From: Alteriqipengyuania bathyomarina_B
GTDB lineage: Bacteria; Pseudomonadota; Alphaproteobacteria; Sphingomonadales; Sphingomonadaceae
Length of the DNA: 64,000 bases
Direction of reading: 5' to 3'
NCBI RefSeq assembly: GCF_038594605.1
Contig: NZ_JBCFZM010000001.1
Location: forward strand, 1,116,001 to 1,180,000
Each line of letters starts with the position of its first letter. Positions within the stretch are counted from its first letter, which is position 1. Below, in pieces: positions 33,987 to 42,002 of the stretch. The notes beneath the pieces were generated by a model, which did not search any database, was not told the DNA's origin, and saw only the letters and a program-made list of their open reading frames with translations. The position numbers and the translations under genes were made by a program.

Positions 33987-35002
33987 TGAGCTTTACACCC
34001 GCCCTCCTCTTCACCTCGCCGAGCAGCGGCCCGACCCTTCTCGGCGTCGACGTGATCCTCGTCGCCACCGTGCTCGCTGGCGTTGCCGCGATGGCGATCA
34101 TGCTGGCGATCTATGCCGCAGTCACCGTGCGCGACCCGATGGTCAAACGGGTCAAGGCGCTCAATGCCCGTCGCGACGAACTGAAGGCGGGCATCGTCAA
34201 GGAGCACGGACGCAAACGCAAGAGCCTGGTCCGGCGCACGCAGAAGACCGACAAGGTCAAGGACGCGCTGAACAACTTCAAGGTCCTGCAACCCAGCCAG
34301 CTGGAAGCTGTGCAGCAGAAGCTGGCCCATGCCGGCATCCGCAACAAGGAATATGCGGTTTACGTGATCGGCGCGCGGGCGGTTCTGCCCGTCGTGCTGG
34401 GCATGCTCGCGTTCTACGTCTTTTACGTCTCGGGCTCCTACGAGGACTGGGGCGCGATGAAGAAGCTGGGCGCGCTCGCCGCGGCCTTGGGCCTTGGCTA
34501 CAAAGGCCCGGAACTCTACATCGCCAACAAGGCCAAGAAGCGCACCGACGCGATCCGCAAGGGCCTGCCCGACGCGCTCGACCTGCTGGTGATCTGCGCG
34601 GAGGCGGGCCTGACGGTCGATGCCGCCTTCAACCGCGTCGCCAAGGAATTGGGCCGTGCCTATCCCGAACTGGGCGACGAGTTTCTGCTGACCGCGATCG
34701 AGCTGTCGTTCCTCAACGAACGCAAGAAGGCGTTCGACAACCTCGCCTACCGCGTCGATCTGGAATCGGTGCAGGGCGTGGTGACCACGATGATCCAGAC
34801 CGAGCGTTACGGCACCCCGCTCGCCTCGGCATTGCGCGTCCTGTCTGCCGAATTCCGCAACGAGCGGATGATGCGGGCGGAGGAAAAGGCCGCGCGACTG
34901 CCCGCGATCATGACCGTGCCGCTGATCCTGTTCATCCTGCCCACGCTGTTCATCGTCATCCTCGGCCCGGCAGGCTGCTCGATCGCGGATGCCTTCAGCT
35001 AA
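33986..35002 (+). CDS. tadC: TadC, Tad inner-membrane platform protein
   Basis: Second T2SSF platform subunit, pairing with TadB. 338 residues: N-terminal helix (VILVATVLAGVAAMAIMLAIYA), basic loop, mid helices (VLPVVLGMLAFYVFYVSG), the T2SSF domain (GLPDALDLLVICAEAGLTVDAAF, TERYGTPLASALRVLSAEFRNERM) and a C-terminal helix (VPLILFILPTLFIVILGPAG). It is the last recognised tad gene here; no tadD, tadE/F or tadG follows. Confidence 0.94.
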   Translation: MSFTPALLFTSPSSGPTLLGVDVILVATVLAGVAAMAIMLAIYAAVTVRDPMVKRVKALNARRDELKAGIVKEHGRKRKSLVRRTQKTDKVKDALNNFKVLQPSQLEAVQQKLAHAGIRNKEYAVYVIGARAVLPVVLGMLAFYVFYVSGSYEDWGAMKKLGALAAALGLGYKGPELYIANKAKKRTDAIRKGLPDALDLLVICAEAGLTVDAAFNRVAKELGRAYPELGDEFLLTAIELSFLNERKKAFDNLAYRVDLESVQGVVTTMIQTERYGTPLASALRVLSAEFRNERMMRAEEKAARLPAIMTVPLILFILPTLFIVILGPAGCSIADAFS

Positions 35003-35024
35003 GCCGATAATCGAAAGCGACCGG

Positions 35025-35059
35025 CCCGTTCGCGGCTAGACAAGCCAACCGCGAACGGG
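35025..35059. terminator. Bidirectional hairpin between tadC and mtnP
   Basis: CCCGTTCGCGG (35025-35035) and CCGCGAACGGG (35049-35059) form a perfect 11-base-pair stem between two convergent genes. Neither side has a long T-run, but the position argues for a shared transcription stop. Confidence 0.6.
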
Positions 35060-35072
35060 ATCGGACCGGGTG

Positions 35073-35942
35073 TCAGCCAAGCACCCTGCCCGCGATCGCA
35101 TCCAGCTTCGCCACGAGCGTCTTGTCGCGCATCTCGGGCGCAGTGATGATCGCGTGCTCCAGCGCGGTGTCGACCGGGCTTGGCGCACGCGTTTCGGGCA
35201 AGGTAGCGATCAACTCGTCCAGCATCGCCCGCGCGCGGTCCGCATTGCCCTTGAGCACGGCGAGAATATCGAACGCCTCGACCCCGGCCTCTTCATCGCG
35301 CCAGCTGTCGTAATCGGTGACCATGCCGATCATCGCGTAGGGTAGCTCCGCCTCGCGCGCGAGCCGCGCCTCGGGCATCCCCGTCATCCCGATCACATCG
35401 CCGCCCCAGCCGCGATACATCCGGCTTTCCGCGCGGGTGGAGAATTGCGGGCCTTCCATCGCGATGTAGGTTCCGCCGCGATGGACGGTCGATCCGCTCG
35501 CTTCGGCTGCGCCAGCGACCAGCGCCGCGAGCCGCGGGCAAACCGGATCGGCGAGGCTGACGTGCGCCACCAGACCTTCGCTGAAGAAACTCTGCACGCG
35601 TCCACTGGTACGATCGATGAACTGGTCGACACCCACGAAGTGCGTCGGGGCCATATCCTCGCGCAGAGAACCGATAGCGCTGATCGCGACCAGATCGGTC
35701 ACCCCGCACCGCTTCATCACGTCGATATTGGCGCGGTAATTGACCGTATCCGGCGATTTGGCATGCCCCGCCCCGTGCCGGGCCATGAAGCTGAGCCGCA
35801 CTCCGCCCACGGTCCCCGTGGTGACCGGACCGGAGGGTTCGCCGAAGGGCGAGGAAACCTCGATCTGCTGCTGGCCTTCCAGCTCAATGCCTTCGTAAAG
35901 GCCCGATCCGCCAAGGACGCCAATGTGCCAGGCTTCGCTCAT
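35073..35942 (-). CDS. mtnP: S-methyl-5'-thioadenosine phosphorylase
   Basis: Splits methylthioadenosine, the by-product of polyamine and related synthesis, to adenine and methylthioribose-1-phosphate. 289 residues of purine nucleoside phosphorylase family 2: IGVLGGSGLYEGIELE at the N-terminus, phosphate/ribose residues in FMARHGAGHAKSP, VNYRANIDVMKRCGVT, IAMEGPQFSTRAESRMYR and DVIGMTGMPEARLAREAELPYAMIGMVTDYD. This last motif is diagnostic for the MTAP/PNP group. It starts 10 bases after the enoyl-CoA hydratase stop, so both are probably one transcript. Confidence 0.95.
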   Translation of the reverse strand: MSEAWHIGVLGGSGLYEGIELEGQQQIEVSSPFGEPSGPVTTGTVGGVRLSFMARHGAGHAKSPDTVNYRANIDVMKRCGVTDLVAISAIGSLREDMAPTHFVGVDQFIDRTSGRVQSFFSEGLVAHVSLADPVCPRLAALVAGAAEASGSTVHRGGTYIAMEGPQFSTRAESRMYRGWGGDVIGMTGMPEARLAREAELPYAMIGMVTDYDSWRDEEAGVEAFDILAVLKGNADRARAMLDELIATLPETRAPSPVDTALEHAIITAPEMRDKTLVAKLDAIAGRVLG

Positions 35943-35952
35943 TTGGAAAAAC

Positions 35953-36840
35953 TCATGTGTAATCGGGCTCCTGCCACCAAGGATAGAAATCGGGCATGTC
36001 GGTGCTGACCTTGCCGGTGAATTCGGGCGGACGTTTCTCGAGGAAGCTGGCGATACCTTCCTTCGCGTCGGCCCCGCGCGAGAGGCGGTAGATCGAACGG
36101 CTGTCGATCCGGTGCGCCTTCATCGGGTGATCTTCCGCCGAAAGCCGCCACATCATCGCACGCGTCATCGCGACAGAGATGGGCGAGGCATTCTCCGCGA
36201 TCTCGCTCGCCAGCCCACGCGCCGCATCCATCAACTCGCCCTGCGGGTGGACCGAACGCACCAGCCCCGCATCGAGCGCTTCGGATGCATCGAAGATCCG
36301 CCCCGTCATGCACCATTCGAGCGCTTTCGACATGCCGACGAGGCGCGGGAGGAACCAGCTGGAGCATGCCTCCGGCGTGATCCCGCGCTTGGCAAAGACG
36401 AAGCCGAAGCGTGCATTGTCCGAACACAGCCGCATGTCGAAGGGCAGTTGCATCGTCGCGCCGACGCCGACCGCGACGCCGTTGCACGCGCCGATGAGCG
36501 GCTTTTGCGAATTGAACAGCCGCAGGACGAGCCGCCCGCCGCCATCGCGCACCAGCGGCTCCGACAGGTCGTCGACCGTGGCCGGGTCGGAGAAAACGTG
36601 CTTTTCGGTGCCGTCCGAGTTCTTCGGCGGGGTCAGGTCGGCCCCGGCGCAAAAGGCGCGCTCGCCCTCGCCCGTCACGATCACCGCCCGCACCGCATCG
36701 TCGGCATCGGTGATGTCGATCGCCTCGATCATCTCGTCGCGCATTACATTCGTGAAGGCGTTCATCTTTTCCGGGCGATGCAACGTGATCGTCGCGATGG
36801 CGCCATCGATATCGAGCTTGATCTGCGTGAAATCGGTCAT
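35953..36840 (-). CDS. Enoyl-CoA hydratase/isomerase (crotonase family)
   Basis: 295 residues starting MTDFTQIKLDIDGAIATITL. Crotonase marks: LHRPEKMNAFTNVMRDEM, the oxyanion-hole segments ERAFCAGADLTPP and ACNGVAVGVGATMQLPFDMRLCSD, and FGFVFAKRGITPEACSSWFLPRLVG, which carries the catalytic Glu region of hydratases. It probably hydrates 2-enoyl-CoA esters in fatty-acid or side-chain breakdown; chain-length preference is unknown. The ATG at 36840 starts the conserved domain; the frame upstream to 36993 is not supported. Confidence 0.9.
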   Translation of the reverse strand: MTDFTQIKLDIDGAIATITLHRPEKMNAFTNVMRDEMIEAIDITDADDAVRAVIVTGEGERAFCAGADLTPPKNSDGTEKHVFSDPATVDDLSEPLVRDGGGRLVLRLFNSQKPLIGACNGVAVGVGATMQLPFDMRLCSDNARFGFVFAKRGITPEACSSWFLPRLVGMSKALEWCMTGRIFDASEALDAGLVRSVHPQGELMDAARGLASEIAENASPISVAMTRAMMWRLSAEDHPMKAHRIDSRSIYRLSRGADAKEGIASFLEKRPPEFTGKVSTDMPDFYPWWQEPDYT

Positions 36841-37101
36841 GTCTTCGCTCCCCCGCCCTGACACACCTGACACAGTGTCTTGGTGCAGAAAACCGTCCCG
36901 CGCGCGCCAGTGCCCGGATCCCCAGTGCCCGGATCGATAGTATTCGACGGATTGGCAGCGCAGCTCATCCAACCAGCGATAGGGCAAGCCCATCGCAGTA
37001 GGGAAGGCCGAAAGGGACTATTTCGACGCGGCGAAAACTCAAGGGTCGGTAGCCGCCATCGGCAGCCACCGGTCCCCCAATCCTCATCGAACGCTAAACG
37101 C
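36841..37101. other. Intergenic region upstream of the enoyl-CoA hydratase
   Basis: No gene is evident. It contains a 12-base direct repeat AGTGCCCGGATC at 36909-36920 and 36924-36935, and CACCTGACACAG with partial symmetry near 36863. A promoter for the hydratase-mtnP pair is expected here, but no clear -10/-35 was seen. Confidence 0.4.
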
Positions 37102-37917
37102 TCAGTGGCTTGCCTGGCCGAGCGCCGCCGCGATCACATCGGTCCGGCCCCAGGTCGCGAGATCTTCCGCTGCGACTTTCGCCTCGTCGAAACGCATGCC
37201 CCACACCCCGCCGAGCGTCACCGCATCGTCGTAGCTGTAGGGCAGATCGGTCCAGTTGCAGCGCGCGCCGCGCTCGCGACTTTCGTTGAGGACTACCGGG
37301 ACATTGGCGACCAGCCCCGCCCCGATCTTGTTGCCGATCTCGATTTTTCCCTGGTATGCATCGGTTCCATAAAGCTGGCCGATCAGCTTCGCATCGCAGT
37401 AGGAATAGCCTGAGGCGAAGAACCGGTCGAGCGCCCCATCGGGGTCGCTGGCGTCGGCTTCGCCGCCCTCTTCCATCAGGTAGCCGGTCACCTCGCCGCT
37501 GCGGCCCATGGTGAACATCCGTGCCGCACGCGCCTTTGCTTCCCACGGCGTGGTGCCCCACACCCTGGCAAGTGCTTCCGCATTGTCGTAGGTCAACCCG
37601 GTGTCGGCCCACTCGCAGCCATGGCCCCGGTTGCGGCTGGACTGGAGCACGTCGACCAGGTTCTCCGCATAGCCGCCGACGATCTTCATACCGATCTGGA
37701 TCTTGCCTTCGTAGGGATCCATCCCCCACAGCTGGCCGACCAGCTTGGCATCGCAATAGGTGTAGTCGGAGTTGCCGAAGGCGCGGACGTAGTCGTTTTC
37801 GGACTGCGCGACGAGCGGCTGGTAGGCGACAAGGCCTGCGGCGGACGTGGTGAGCATCAGGGCCAGCGCCACGCGCAGCCCGCGCTTTTTCCTCGGCACG
37901 CTTCGATCAGTCGTCAT
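37102..37917 (-). CDS. Secreted protein of two homologous Cys-paired repeats
   Basis: 271 residues, family not recognised. A basic N-terminus and signal peptide (RGLRVALALMLTTSAAGLVA) are followed by two similar units, about 44-149 and 164-268. Each begins with a YCDAKL[VI]GQL[WY]G segment followed by a GKI[QE]IG[MN]KI stretch, then a C[EN]W[AT]D motif, a Y[DN]-rich helix and [VW]WG. The two Cys of each unit (C55/C101, C174/C220) are exactly 46 residues apart, consistent with one disulfide per unit in the periplasm. The open frame extends far upstream, but that part is antisense to the amidoligase region; the signal peptide fixes the ATG at 37917. Confidence 0.75.
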   Translation of the reverse strand: MTTDRSVPRKKRGLRVALALMLTTSAAGLVAYQPLVAQSENDYVRAFGNSDYTYCDAKLVGQLWGMDPYEGKIQIGMKIVGGYAENLVDVLQSSRNRGHGCEWADTGLTYDNAEALARVWGTTPWEAKARAARMFTMGRSGEVTGYLMEEGGEADASDPDGALDRFFASGYSYCDAKLIGQLYGTDAYQGKIEIGNKIGAGLVANVPVVLNESRERGARCNWTDLPYSYDDAVTLGGVWGMRFDEAKVAAEDLATWGRTDVIAAALGQASH

Positions 37918-38011
37918 TTTCGGGTCCTCCCCCTCTGAGATGTTCTTGCGACCCTTCGAACACGCTTTTGCGGCGGTATAGCACGGTTTTCGGGGCCCGT
38001 CTGCGACCTCG

Positions 38012-39067
38012 TCACCGGCGCGAAAGTTCCGGAATGGTTTCAACAAGCTCGGCCTCGTCGGCGGGTATGTCCGGGGCATCGGGATCGCGGCAGAAGTGCA
38101 GAATTGCCGCACACCCTCGCGCCCAGCGCAGCACCTCTGCGGCATCGAGCGTGGCCGGAAAGATGCGAAACTCGATCGTGTCCTTGCCCGCCGTTTCGTT
38201 GACCAGATTGGCGAGATTGATGTCGCACCATTTCTTGAGGCCGACCTGCGCGAGCCGCCGCGCCGCGTCGAGCCAGTCGAGCGTGGCGAAGGCAGGGTCC
38301 GCGACGAGGCGCGCCAGCTCGGGCGGCCATCCGCCCAGCCGCACGCAGGCCGGATTGCTCTGCGCGAACGCGCGCAGCGCCGCATGGTGGGCCTCGTAGA
38401 AGGCGACCAGCCGTGCGAGCGCACGCGGGTCCCGCATCGGCGCGGCGTCGAAATGGATATGCGTCGCGCCCTCATGCGGCAGCGTGAAGCCAAGCGCGCG
38501 TGCATCGGCGAGCAATGCGCCGATGATCTCGGCATGCCCGCTTTCGATCGGCGCGGTGACGATCTCGCAGGGCCGCTCGCGCTCGCCCGGCAGCGGCGCG
38601 CCGATGGCGACCGAAGCGCCTAGCGCATCCACCACCCTCACCATGCCCCCGTCATGCGTCTGGGTCTGCGTACCGAACAGGGCCGCGAGCGGGGCCAGCA
38701 CATCCTCGAGCGGGGCCTCGGCATCGCAGTGCTGCTGGACTAGCCGCAACAGCCGCGCATCGTCGGCGACGATCCGATACCATCCCTGTCTGGGTACATG
38801 GCTCTTGTCGAGATCGGCCTGGAGCGTGAGGTCATCGACGAAGCTCGCGATCCACGCGCCTTGCGCATCGGCGACCCGATGGCCGAGCGTCAGGTTCTCG
38901 AACACCGGATGGCCGGGCACCGCGCTGGTCTCGCTCTCGGGGTGGAAGATGCGGGTGGCACTGCCGCCGACCCGCGCCGCCACCTGCCGCGCCAAAGCCT
39001 CGCGGCTGCTCCCCAGCGGCGCCAACAGCTCGATCTCGACGCCGATTTTCCAGTCGATATGGCGCAT
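38012..39067 (-). CDS. Putative amidoligase enzyme (glutamine-synthetase-fold, PF12224-like)
   Basis: 351 residues. The start IGVEIELLAPLGSSREALA and the C-terminal TIEFRIFPATLDAAEVLRWARG are hallmarks of the COOH-NH2 amidoligase family, a branch of the glutamate-cysteine ligase/glutamine synthetase fold that makes isopeptide or amide bonds with ATP. Internal marks: PCEIVTAPIESG, HIHFDAAP (metal/substrate His) and KKWCDINLANLVNETAGKDT. GGGGGAG sits 4 bases before the ATG. Known members occur in peptide-tagging or surface-modification clusters with GAT-type or ATP-grasp partners; none is adjacent here. Substrate unknown. Confidence 0.85.
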   Translation of the reverse strand: MRHIDWKIGVEIELLAPLGSSREALARQVAARVGGSATRIFHPESETSAVPGHPVFENLTLGHRVADAQGAWIASFVDDLTLQADLDKSHVPRQGWYRIVADDARLLRLVQQHCDAEAPLEDVLAPLAALFGTQTQTHDGGMVRVVDALGASVAIGAPLPGERERPCEIVTAPIESGHAEIIGALLADARALGFTLPHEGATHIHFDAAPMRDPRALARLVAFYEAHHAALRAFAQSNPACVRLGGWPPELARLVADPAFATLDWLDAARRLAQVGLKKWCDINLANLVNETAGKDTIEFRIFPATLDAAEVLRWARGCAAILHFCRDPDAPDIPADEAELVETIPELSRR

Positions 39068-39088
39068 ATTCTCCCCCCGGAAACGAAA

Positions 39089-39117
39089 CGGGCCCCCGCC
39101 TTGCAGCAGGAGCCCGT
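39089..39117 (-). terminator. Terminator after the SDR gene
   Basis: On the minus strand ACGGGC and GCCCGT pair around an 18-base loop and are followed by TTCGTTT, 25 bases after the SDR stop. It separates the thiolase-SDR operon from the amidoligase gene. Confidence 0.65.
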
Positions 39118-39141
39118 CTGTTTAGCGCAATGTGGCGCTTC

Positions 39142-39927
39142 TTACCTCGGCGCCATTCGGATCGCGCCGTCGAGGCGCACGTCCTCGCCATTGAAGTAGG
39201 TATTTTCGAGCATCACCATCGCCAGCTTGGCATATTCCTCGGGCAGGCCGAGGCGCTTGGGGAACGGGACCGACGCGGCCAGCGCGTCCTTCACCTGCGG
39301 CGGTGCGGCGTTCATCAGCGGCGTGTTGAAGATGCCGGGAAGGATCGTGTTCACCCGGATGCCTTCCTTCATCAGATCGCGCGCGATGGGCAGCGTCATG
39401 CCGACAACGCCGCCCTTCGACGCCGAATAGGCCGCCTGGCCCATCTGGCCATCTTCCGCCGCGACCGACGCGGTGTTGACGATCGCGCCGCGCTCTCCAT
39501 CGTCGTTGATCGGATCGAGGGTCATCATCCCGGCCGCCGACTTGGCGATGCAGCGGAAGGTGCCCACAAGGTTCACCTGGATCACGAAGTCGAACGCCGA
39601 CAGCGGGTAATGCTTGATGCTGCCATCGTTCTTGTCGCGGCTGGCGGTCTTGATCGCGTTGCCGATCCCGGCGCAGTTGACGAGGATACGCTCCTGCCCA
39701 TGCGCTTCGCGCGCCTTGGCGAAGGCTGCGTCGACTTCCTCCTCGCTGGTCACATTGACCTTGCAGAAGGTGCCGCCGAGTTCCTTGGCGACCTTTTCGC
39801 CTTCGTCTTCCTTCATGTCGAAGATCGCGACCTTGGCGCCCGTCGCGGCAATCGCCTTTGCGGTCGCAAGGCCGAGGCCCGACGCGCCGCCGGTGACGAT
39901 GGCGGGGGTTTTGCTGCTGATTTCCAT
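39142..39927 (-). CDS. SDR-family 3-hydroxyacyl-CoA dehydrogenase (HSD10-like)
   Basis: 261 residues. NAD-binding TGGASGLG at 12-19, NCAGIG near 84, and the catalytic set S154, Y167, K171 (YSASKGG). Asp37 in AIFDMKEDEG after the second strand favours NAD over NADP. The overall pattern (ending in DGAIRMAPR) resembles type-2 3-hydroxyacyl-CoA dehydrogenases that oxidise branched or short 3-hydroxyacyl-CoA. The ATG at 39927 has GGAGAG 6 bases upstream. It follows the thiolase gene by 24 bases, which supports a beta-oxidation role. Confidence 0.88.
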   Translation of the reverse strand: MEISSKTPAIVTGGASGLGLATAKAIAATGAKVAIFDMKEDEGEKVAKELGGTFCKVNVTSEEEVDAAFAKAREAHGQERILVNCAGIGNAIKTASRDKNDGSIKHYPLSAFDFVIQVNLVGTFRCIAKSAAGMMTLDPINDDGERGAIVNTASVAAEDGQMGQAAYSASKGGVVGMTLPIARDLMKEGIRVNTILPGIFNTPLMNAAPPQVKDALAASVPFPKRLGLPEEYAKLAMVMLENTYFNGEDVRLDGAIRMAPR

Positions 39928-39951
39928 CAAATTCTCTCCGGTTTGGTGTTG

Positions 39952-41124
39952 TTAGAGCGCTTCGACGATGGTCACATTGGCGACGCCGCCGCCTTCGCAC
40001 ATCGTCTGCAGCCCGTACTTCTTGCCGCGCGCATGCAGCGCGTGGATCAGCGTTGCCATCAGCTTGGTGCCCGAAGCACCCAGCGGGTGGCCGAGCGCGA
40101 TCGCCCCGCCATTCACGTTAAGCTTCGCCGGGTCCGCACCGACATGCTTCATCCATGCCATCGGGACCGGCGCGAACGCCTCGTTGACCTCGTAAAGATC
40201 AATATCGTCGATGGAGAGGCCCGCTTTCTTCAGCGCCTTCTCGGTCGCGAAGAGCGGCTCTTCCAGCATGATGACCGGGTCGCCCGCGGTCACCGTCAGG
40301 TCGACGATCCGCGCGAGTGGCGTCAGCCCGTGCTCCTTCAGCATCGCTTCGGACACGATCAGCGCGGCGCTCGACCCGTCGCAGATCTGACTGGCGGAAG
40401 CTGCGGTGATCGTGCCTTCGGGGCTCAGCAGCTTGACGCTCGCGATCCCTTCGAGGCTCGCATCGAAGCGAATGCCCTCGTCCACGGTGTGCATCTGCTC
40501 GCCATCTTCGGTCTCGATCGGGATCGGCACGATTTCGGCGTCGAAGCGGTTGGCCTTGGTCGCGGCGGCTGCCTTTTCGTGGCTGGCGAGCGCAAAGCGG
40601 TCCATCTCGTCCTTCGAAAAGCCGTGCTTCTTGGCCATCATCTCGGCGCCGACGAACTGGCTCCACTGGACTCCGGGGTATTTCTTCTCGAGGCCCGGCG
40701 ACTTATAATTGCCCAGCCCTTCCTTCATATGGAACATCGCGGAAGAGCCCATCGGCACGCGCGTCATGCTTTCCACACCGCTGGCGATCACGACATCCTG
40801 CGTGCCGCTCATCACCGCTTGGGCTGCAAACTGGATCGCCTGCTGCGAAGATCCACACTGCCGGTCGATCGTCACCGCCGGCGTGCTTTCGGGCAGGTGT
40901 TTGGTCGCGAGGACCGCGTTGCGGCCCACCTGCATCGCCTGCTGGCCCGCCTGGCTGACGCAGCCCATGATAACATCGTCGATCACCTTGGGGTCGATTC
41001 CGGTGCGCTCCACCAGTGCATCCAGCGTCTGCGCGGCCAGGTCGACCGGGTGCACATCGGCCAGCTTGCCGCCGCGCTTGCCCCCGGCGGTCCGCACCGC
41101 ATCCACGATATAGGCGTCTGCCAT
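39952..41124 (-). CDS. Acetyl-CoA acyltransferase (thiolase)
   Basis: 390 residues. Thiolase active sites: nucleophile C90 (TIDRQCGSSQQAIQFAAQ), the GGAIALGHPLGASGTKL His loop, and the second Cys in TMCEGGGVANVTIVEAL. The family also shows VIMGCVSQAGQQAMQVGRNA near the N-terminus. It cleaves 3-ketoacyl-CoA, or condenses acetyl-CoA; the pairing with an HSD10-like SDR favours degradation of branched or fatty acyl-CoA. AGGAGA lies about 9 bases before the ATG at 41124. Confidence 0.93.
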   Translation of the reverse strand: MADAYIVDAVRTAGGKRGGKLADVHPVDLAAQTLDALVERTGIDPKVIDDVIMGCVSQAGQQAMQVGRNAVLATKHLPESTPAVTIDRQCGSSQQAIQFAAQAVMSGTQDVVIASGVESMTRVPMGSSAMFHMKEGLGNYKSPGLEKKYPGVQWSQFVGAEMMAKKHGFSKDEMDRFALASHEKAAAATKANRFDAEIVPIPIETEDGEQMHTVDEGIRFDASLEGIASVKLLSPEGTITAASASQICDGSSAALIVSEAMLKEHGLTPLARIVDLTVTAGDPVIMLEEPLFATEKALKKAGLSIDDIDLYEVNEAFAPVPMAWMKHVGADPAKLNVNGGAIALGHPLGASGTKLMATLIHALHARGKKYGLQTMCEGGGVANVTIVEAL

Positions 41125-41258
41125 CAATCTCTCTCCTTAGCTCTGATCGGCTTTAGTTTCGTTTGACAACTGAATTGGCCGCGAGGCCGGTGCGTGTCAA
41201 GCATCGGCGAGCCTGCCCGGCTTGCCTCGCCGACCGGCCAGCGCCTAAGACAGCAGCG

Positions 41259-42002
41259 ATGGCCAGGACCCTTTTCGAACTCAACCCCGATCTCGACCGC
41301 GCAGCGCTGGGCCGTCGGTTCCGCGAGACCGGCCGCGTGCAGGTGCGCGATGTGCTGACGCGCGAGGCGGCAGAGGAAATCCAGGCGATCCTCACCAAGG
41401 CCACGCCATGGGGCATGGCGGTGCGCGCAGGCAGCGGCGCCGATACGCCGCCGCGCGCGTTCAGCAATGCAGAGATCGCCGCAGCCGGCGGTGCGGAGGC
41501 GGTCAACCGGATGGCCAATGCCGCCGCGCAGGCGAGCGCGCGAGGCGATTACGGCTTTCGCTATGCCCAGTTCTCGCTTGTCGAGGCGGTCCAGAAGAGC
41601 TGGAACCCGGGTGGCCCGCACGAACTCCTGCTCGAACATATCAATGCCGAGCCGATGATGGACCTCGTGCGCGAAATCACCGGCTTTGCGGAACTGGTCA
41701 AAGCCGACGGGCAAGCGACACTCTTCGCGCCGCAGCACTACCTCGGCAAGCACAGCGACAGCCATGTCGCCGAGGGGTGGAAGGTCGCCTATGTCCTCAA
41801 CTTCGCGCGCGAAGACTGGCAGGCGGACTGGGGCGGCTATCTGCTGTTCCTCGACGAGGATGGCGATGTGATCGAAGGCTTCCGGCCGCGATTCAACGCG
41901 CTCAACATATTCGCCGTGCCGCAAGATCATCTCGTCAGTTTCGTGCCGCCCTTCGCACCTGCCGGCAGGCTGGCGATCACCGGCTGGTTCCGCGACCGGT
42001 GA
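41259..42002 (+). CDS. 2-oxoglutarate/Fe(II)-dependent oxygenase (prolyl-4-hydroxylase type)
   Basis: 247 residues with a cupin-type double-stranded beta-helix. Metal ligands are H165 and D167 (LGKHSDSHV) and H224 (VPQDHLVSFV); R237 (GRLAITGWF) is placed to bind 2-oxoglutarate. The layout YLGKHxD...YLLFLDEDGDV...PxxN matches the PKHD/prolyl-4-hydroxylase group that acts on protein or peptide side chains. Its stop overlaps the next gene as GTGA, so it is the first of a coupled three-gene unit. No ribosome-binding site of note was seen. Substrate unknown. Confidence 0.87.
   Translation: MARTLFELNPDLDRAALGRRFRETGRVQVRDVLTREAAEEIQAILTKATPWGMAVRAGSGADTPPRAFSNAEIAAAGGAEAVNRMANAAAQASARGDYGFRYAQFSLVEAVQKSWNPGGPHELLLEHINAEPMMDLVREITGFAELVKADGQATLFAPQHYLGKHSDSHVAEGWKVAYVLNFAREDWQADWGGYLLFLDEDGDVIEGFRPRFNALNIFAVPQDHLVSFVPPFAPAGRLAITGWFRDR

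Noticed and set aside
37918..38535. N-terminal extension of the secreted repeat protein (206 codons upstream of the chosen ATG)
   Set aside because: It is in another frame of the amidoligase gene and carries no conserved sequence; a signal peptide begins at the chosen start.
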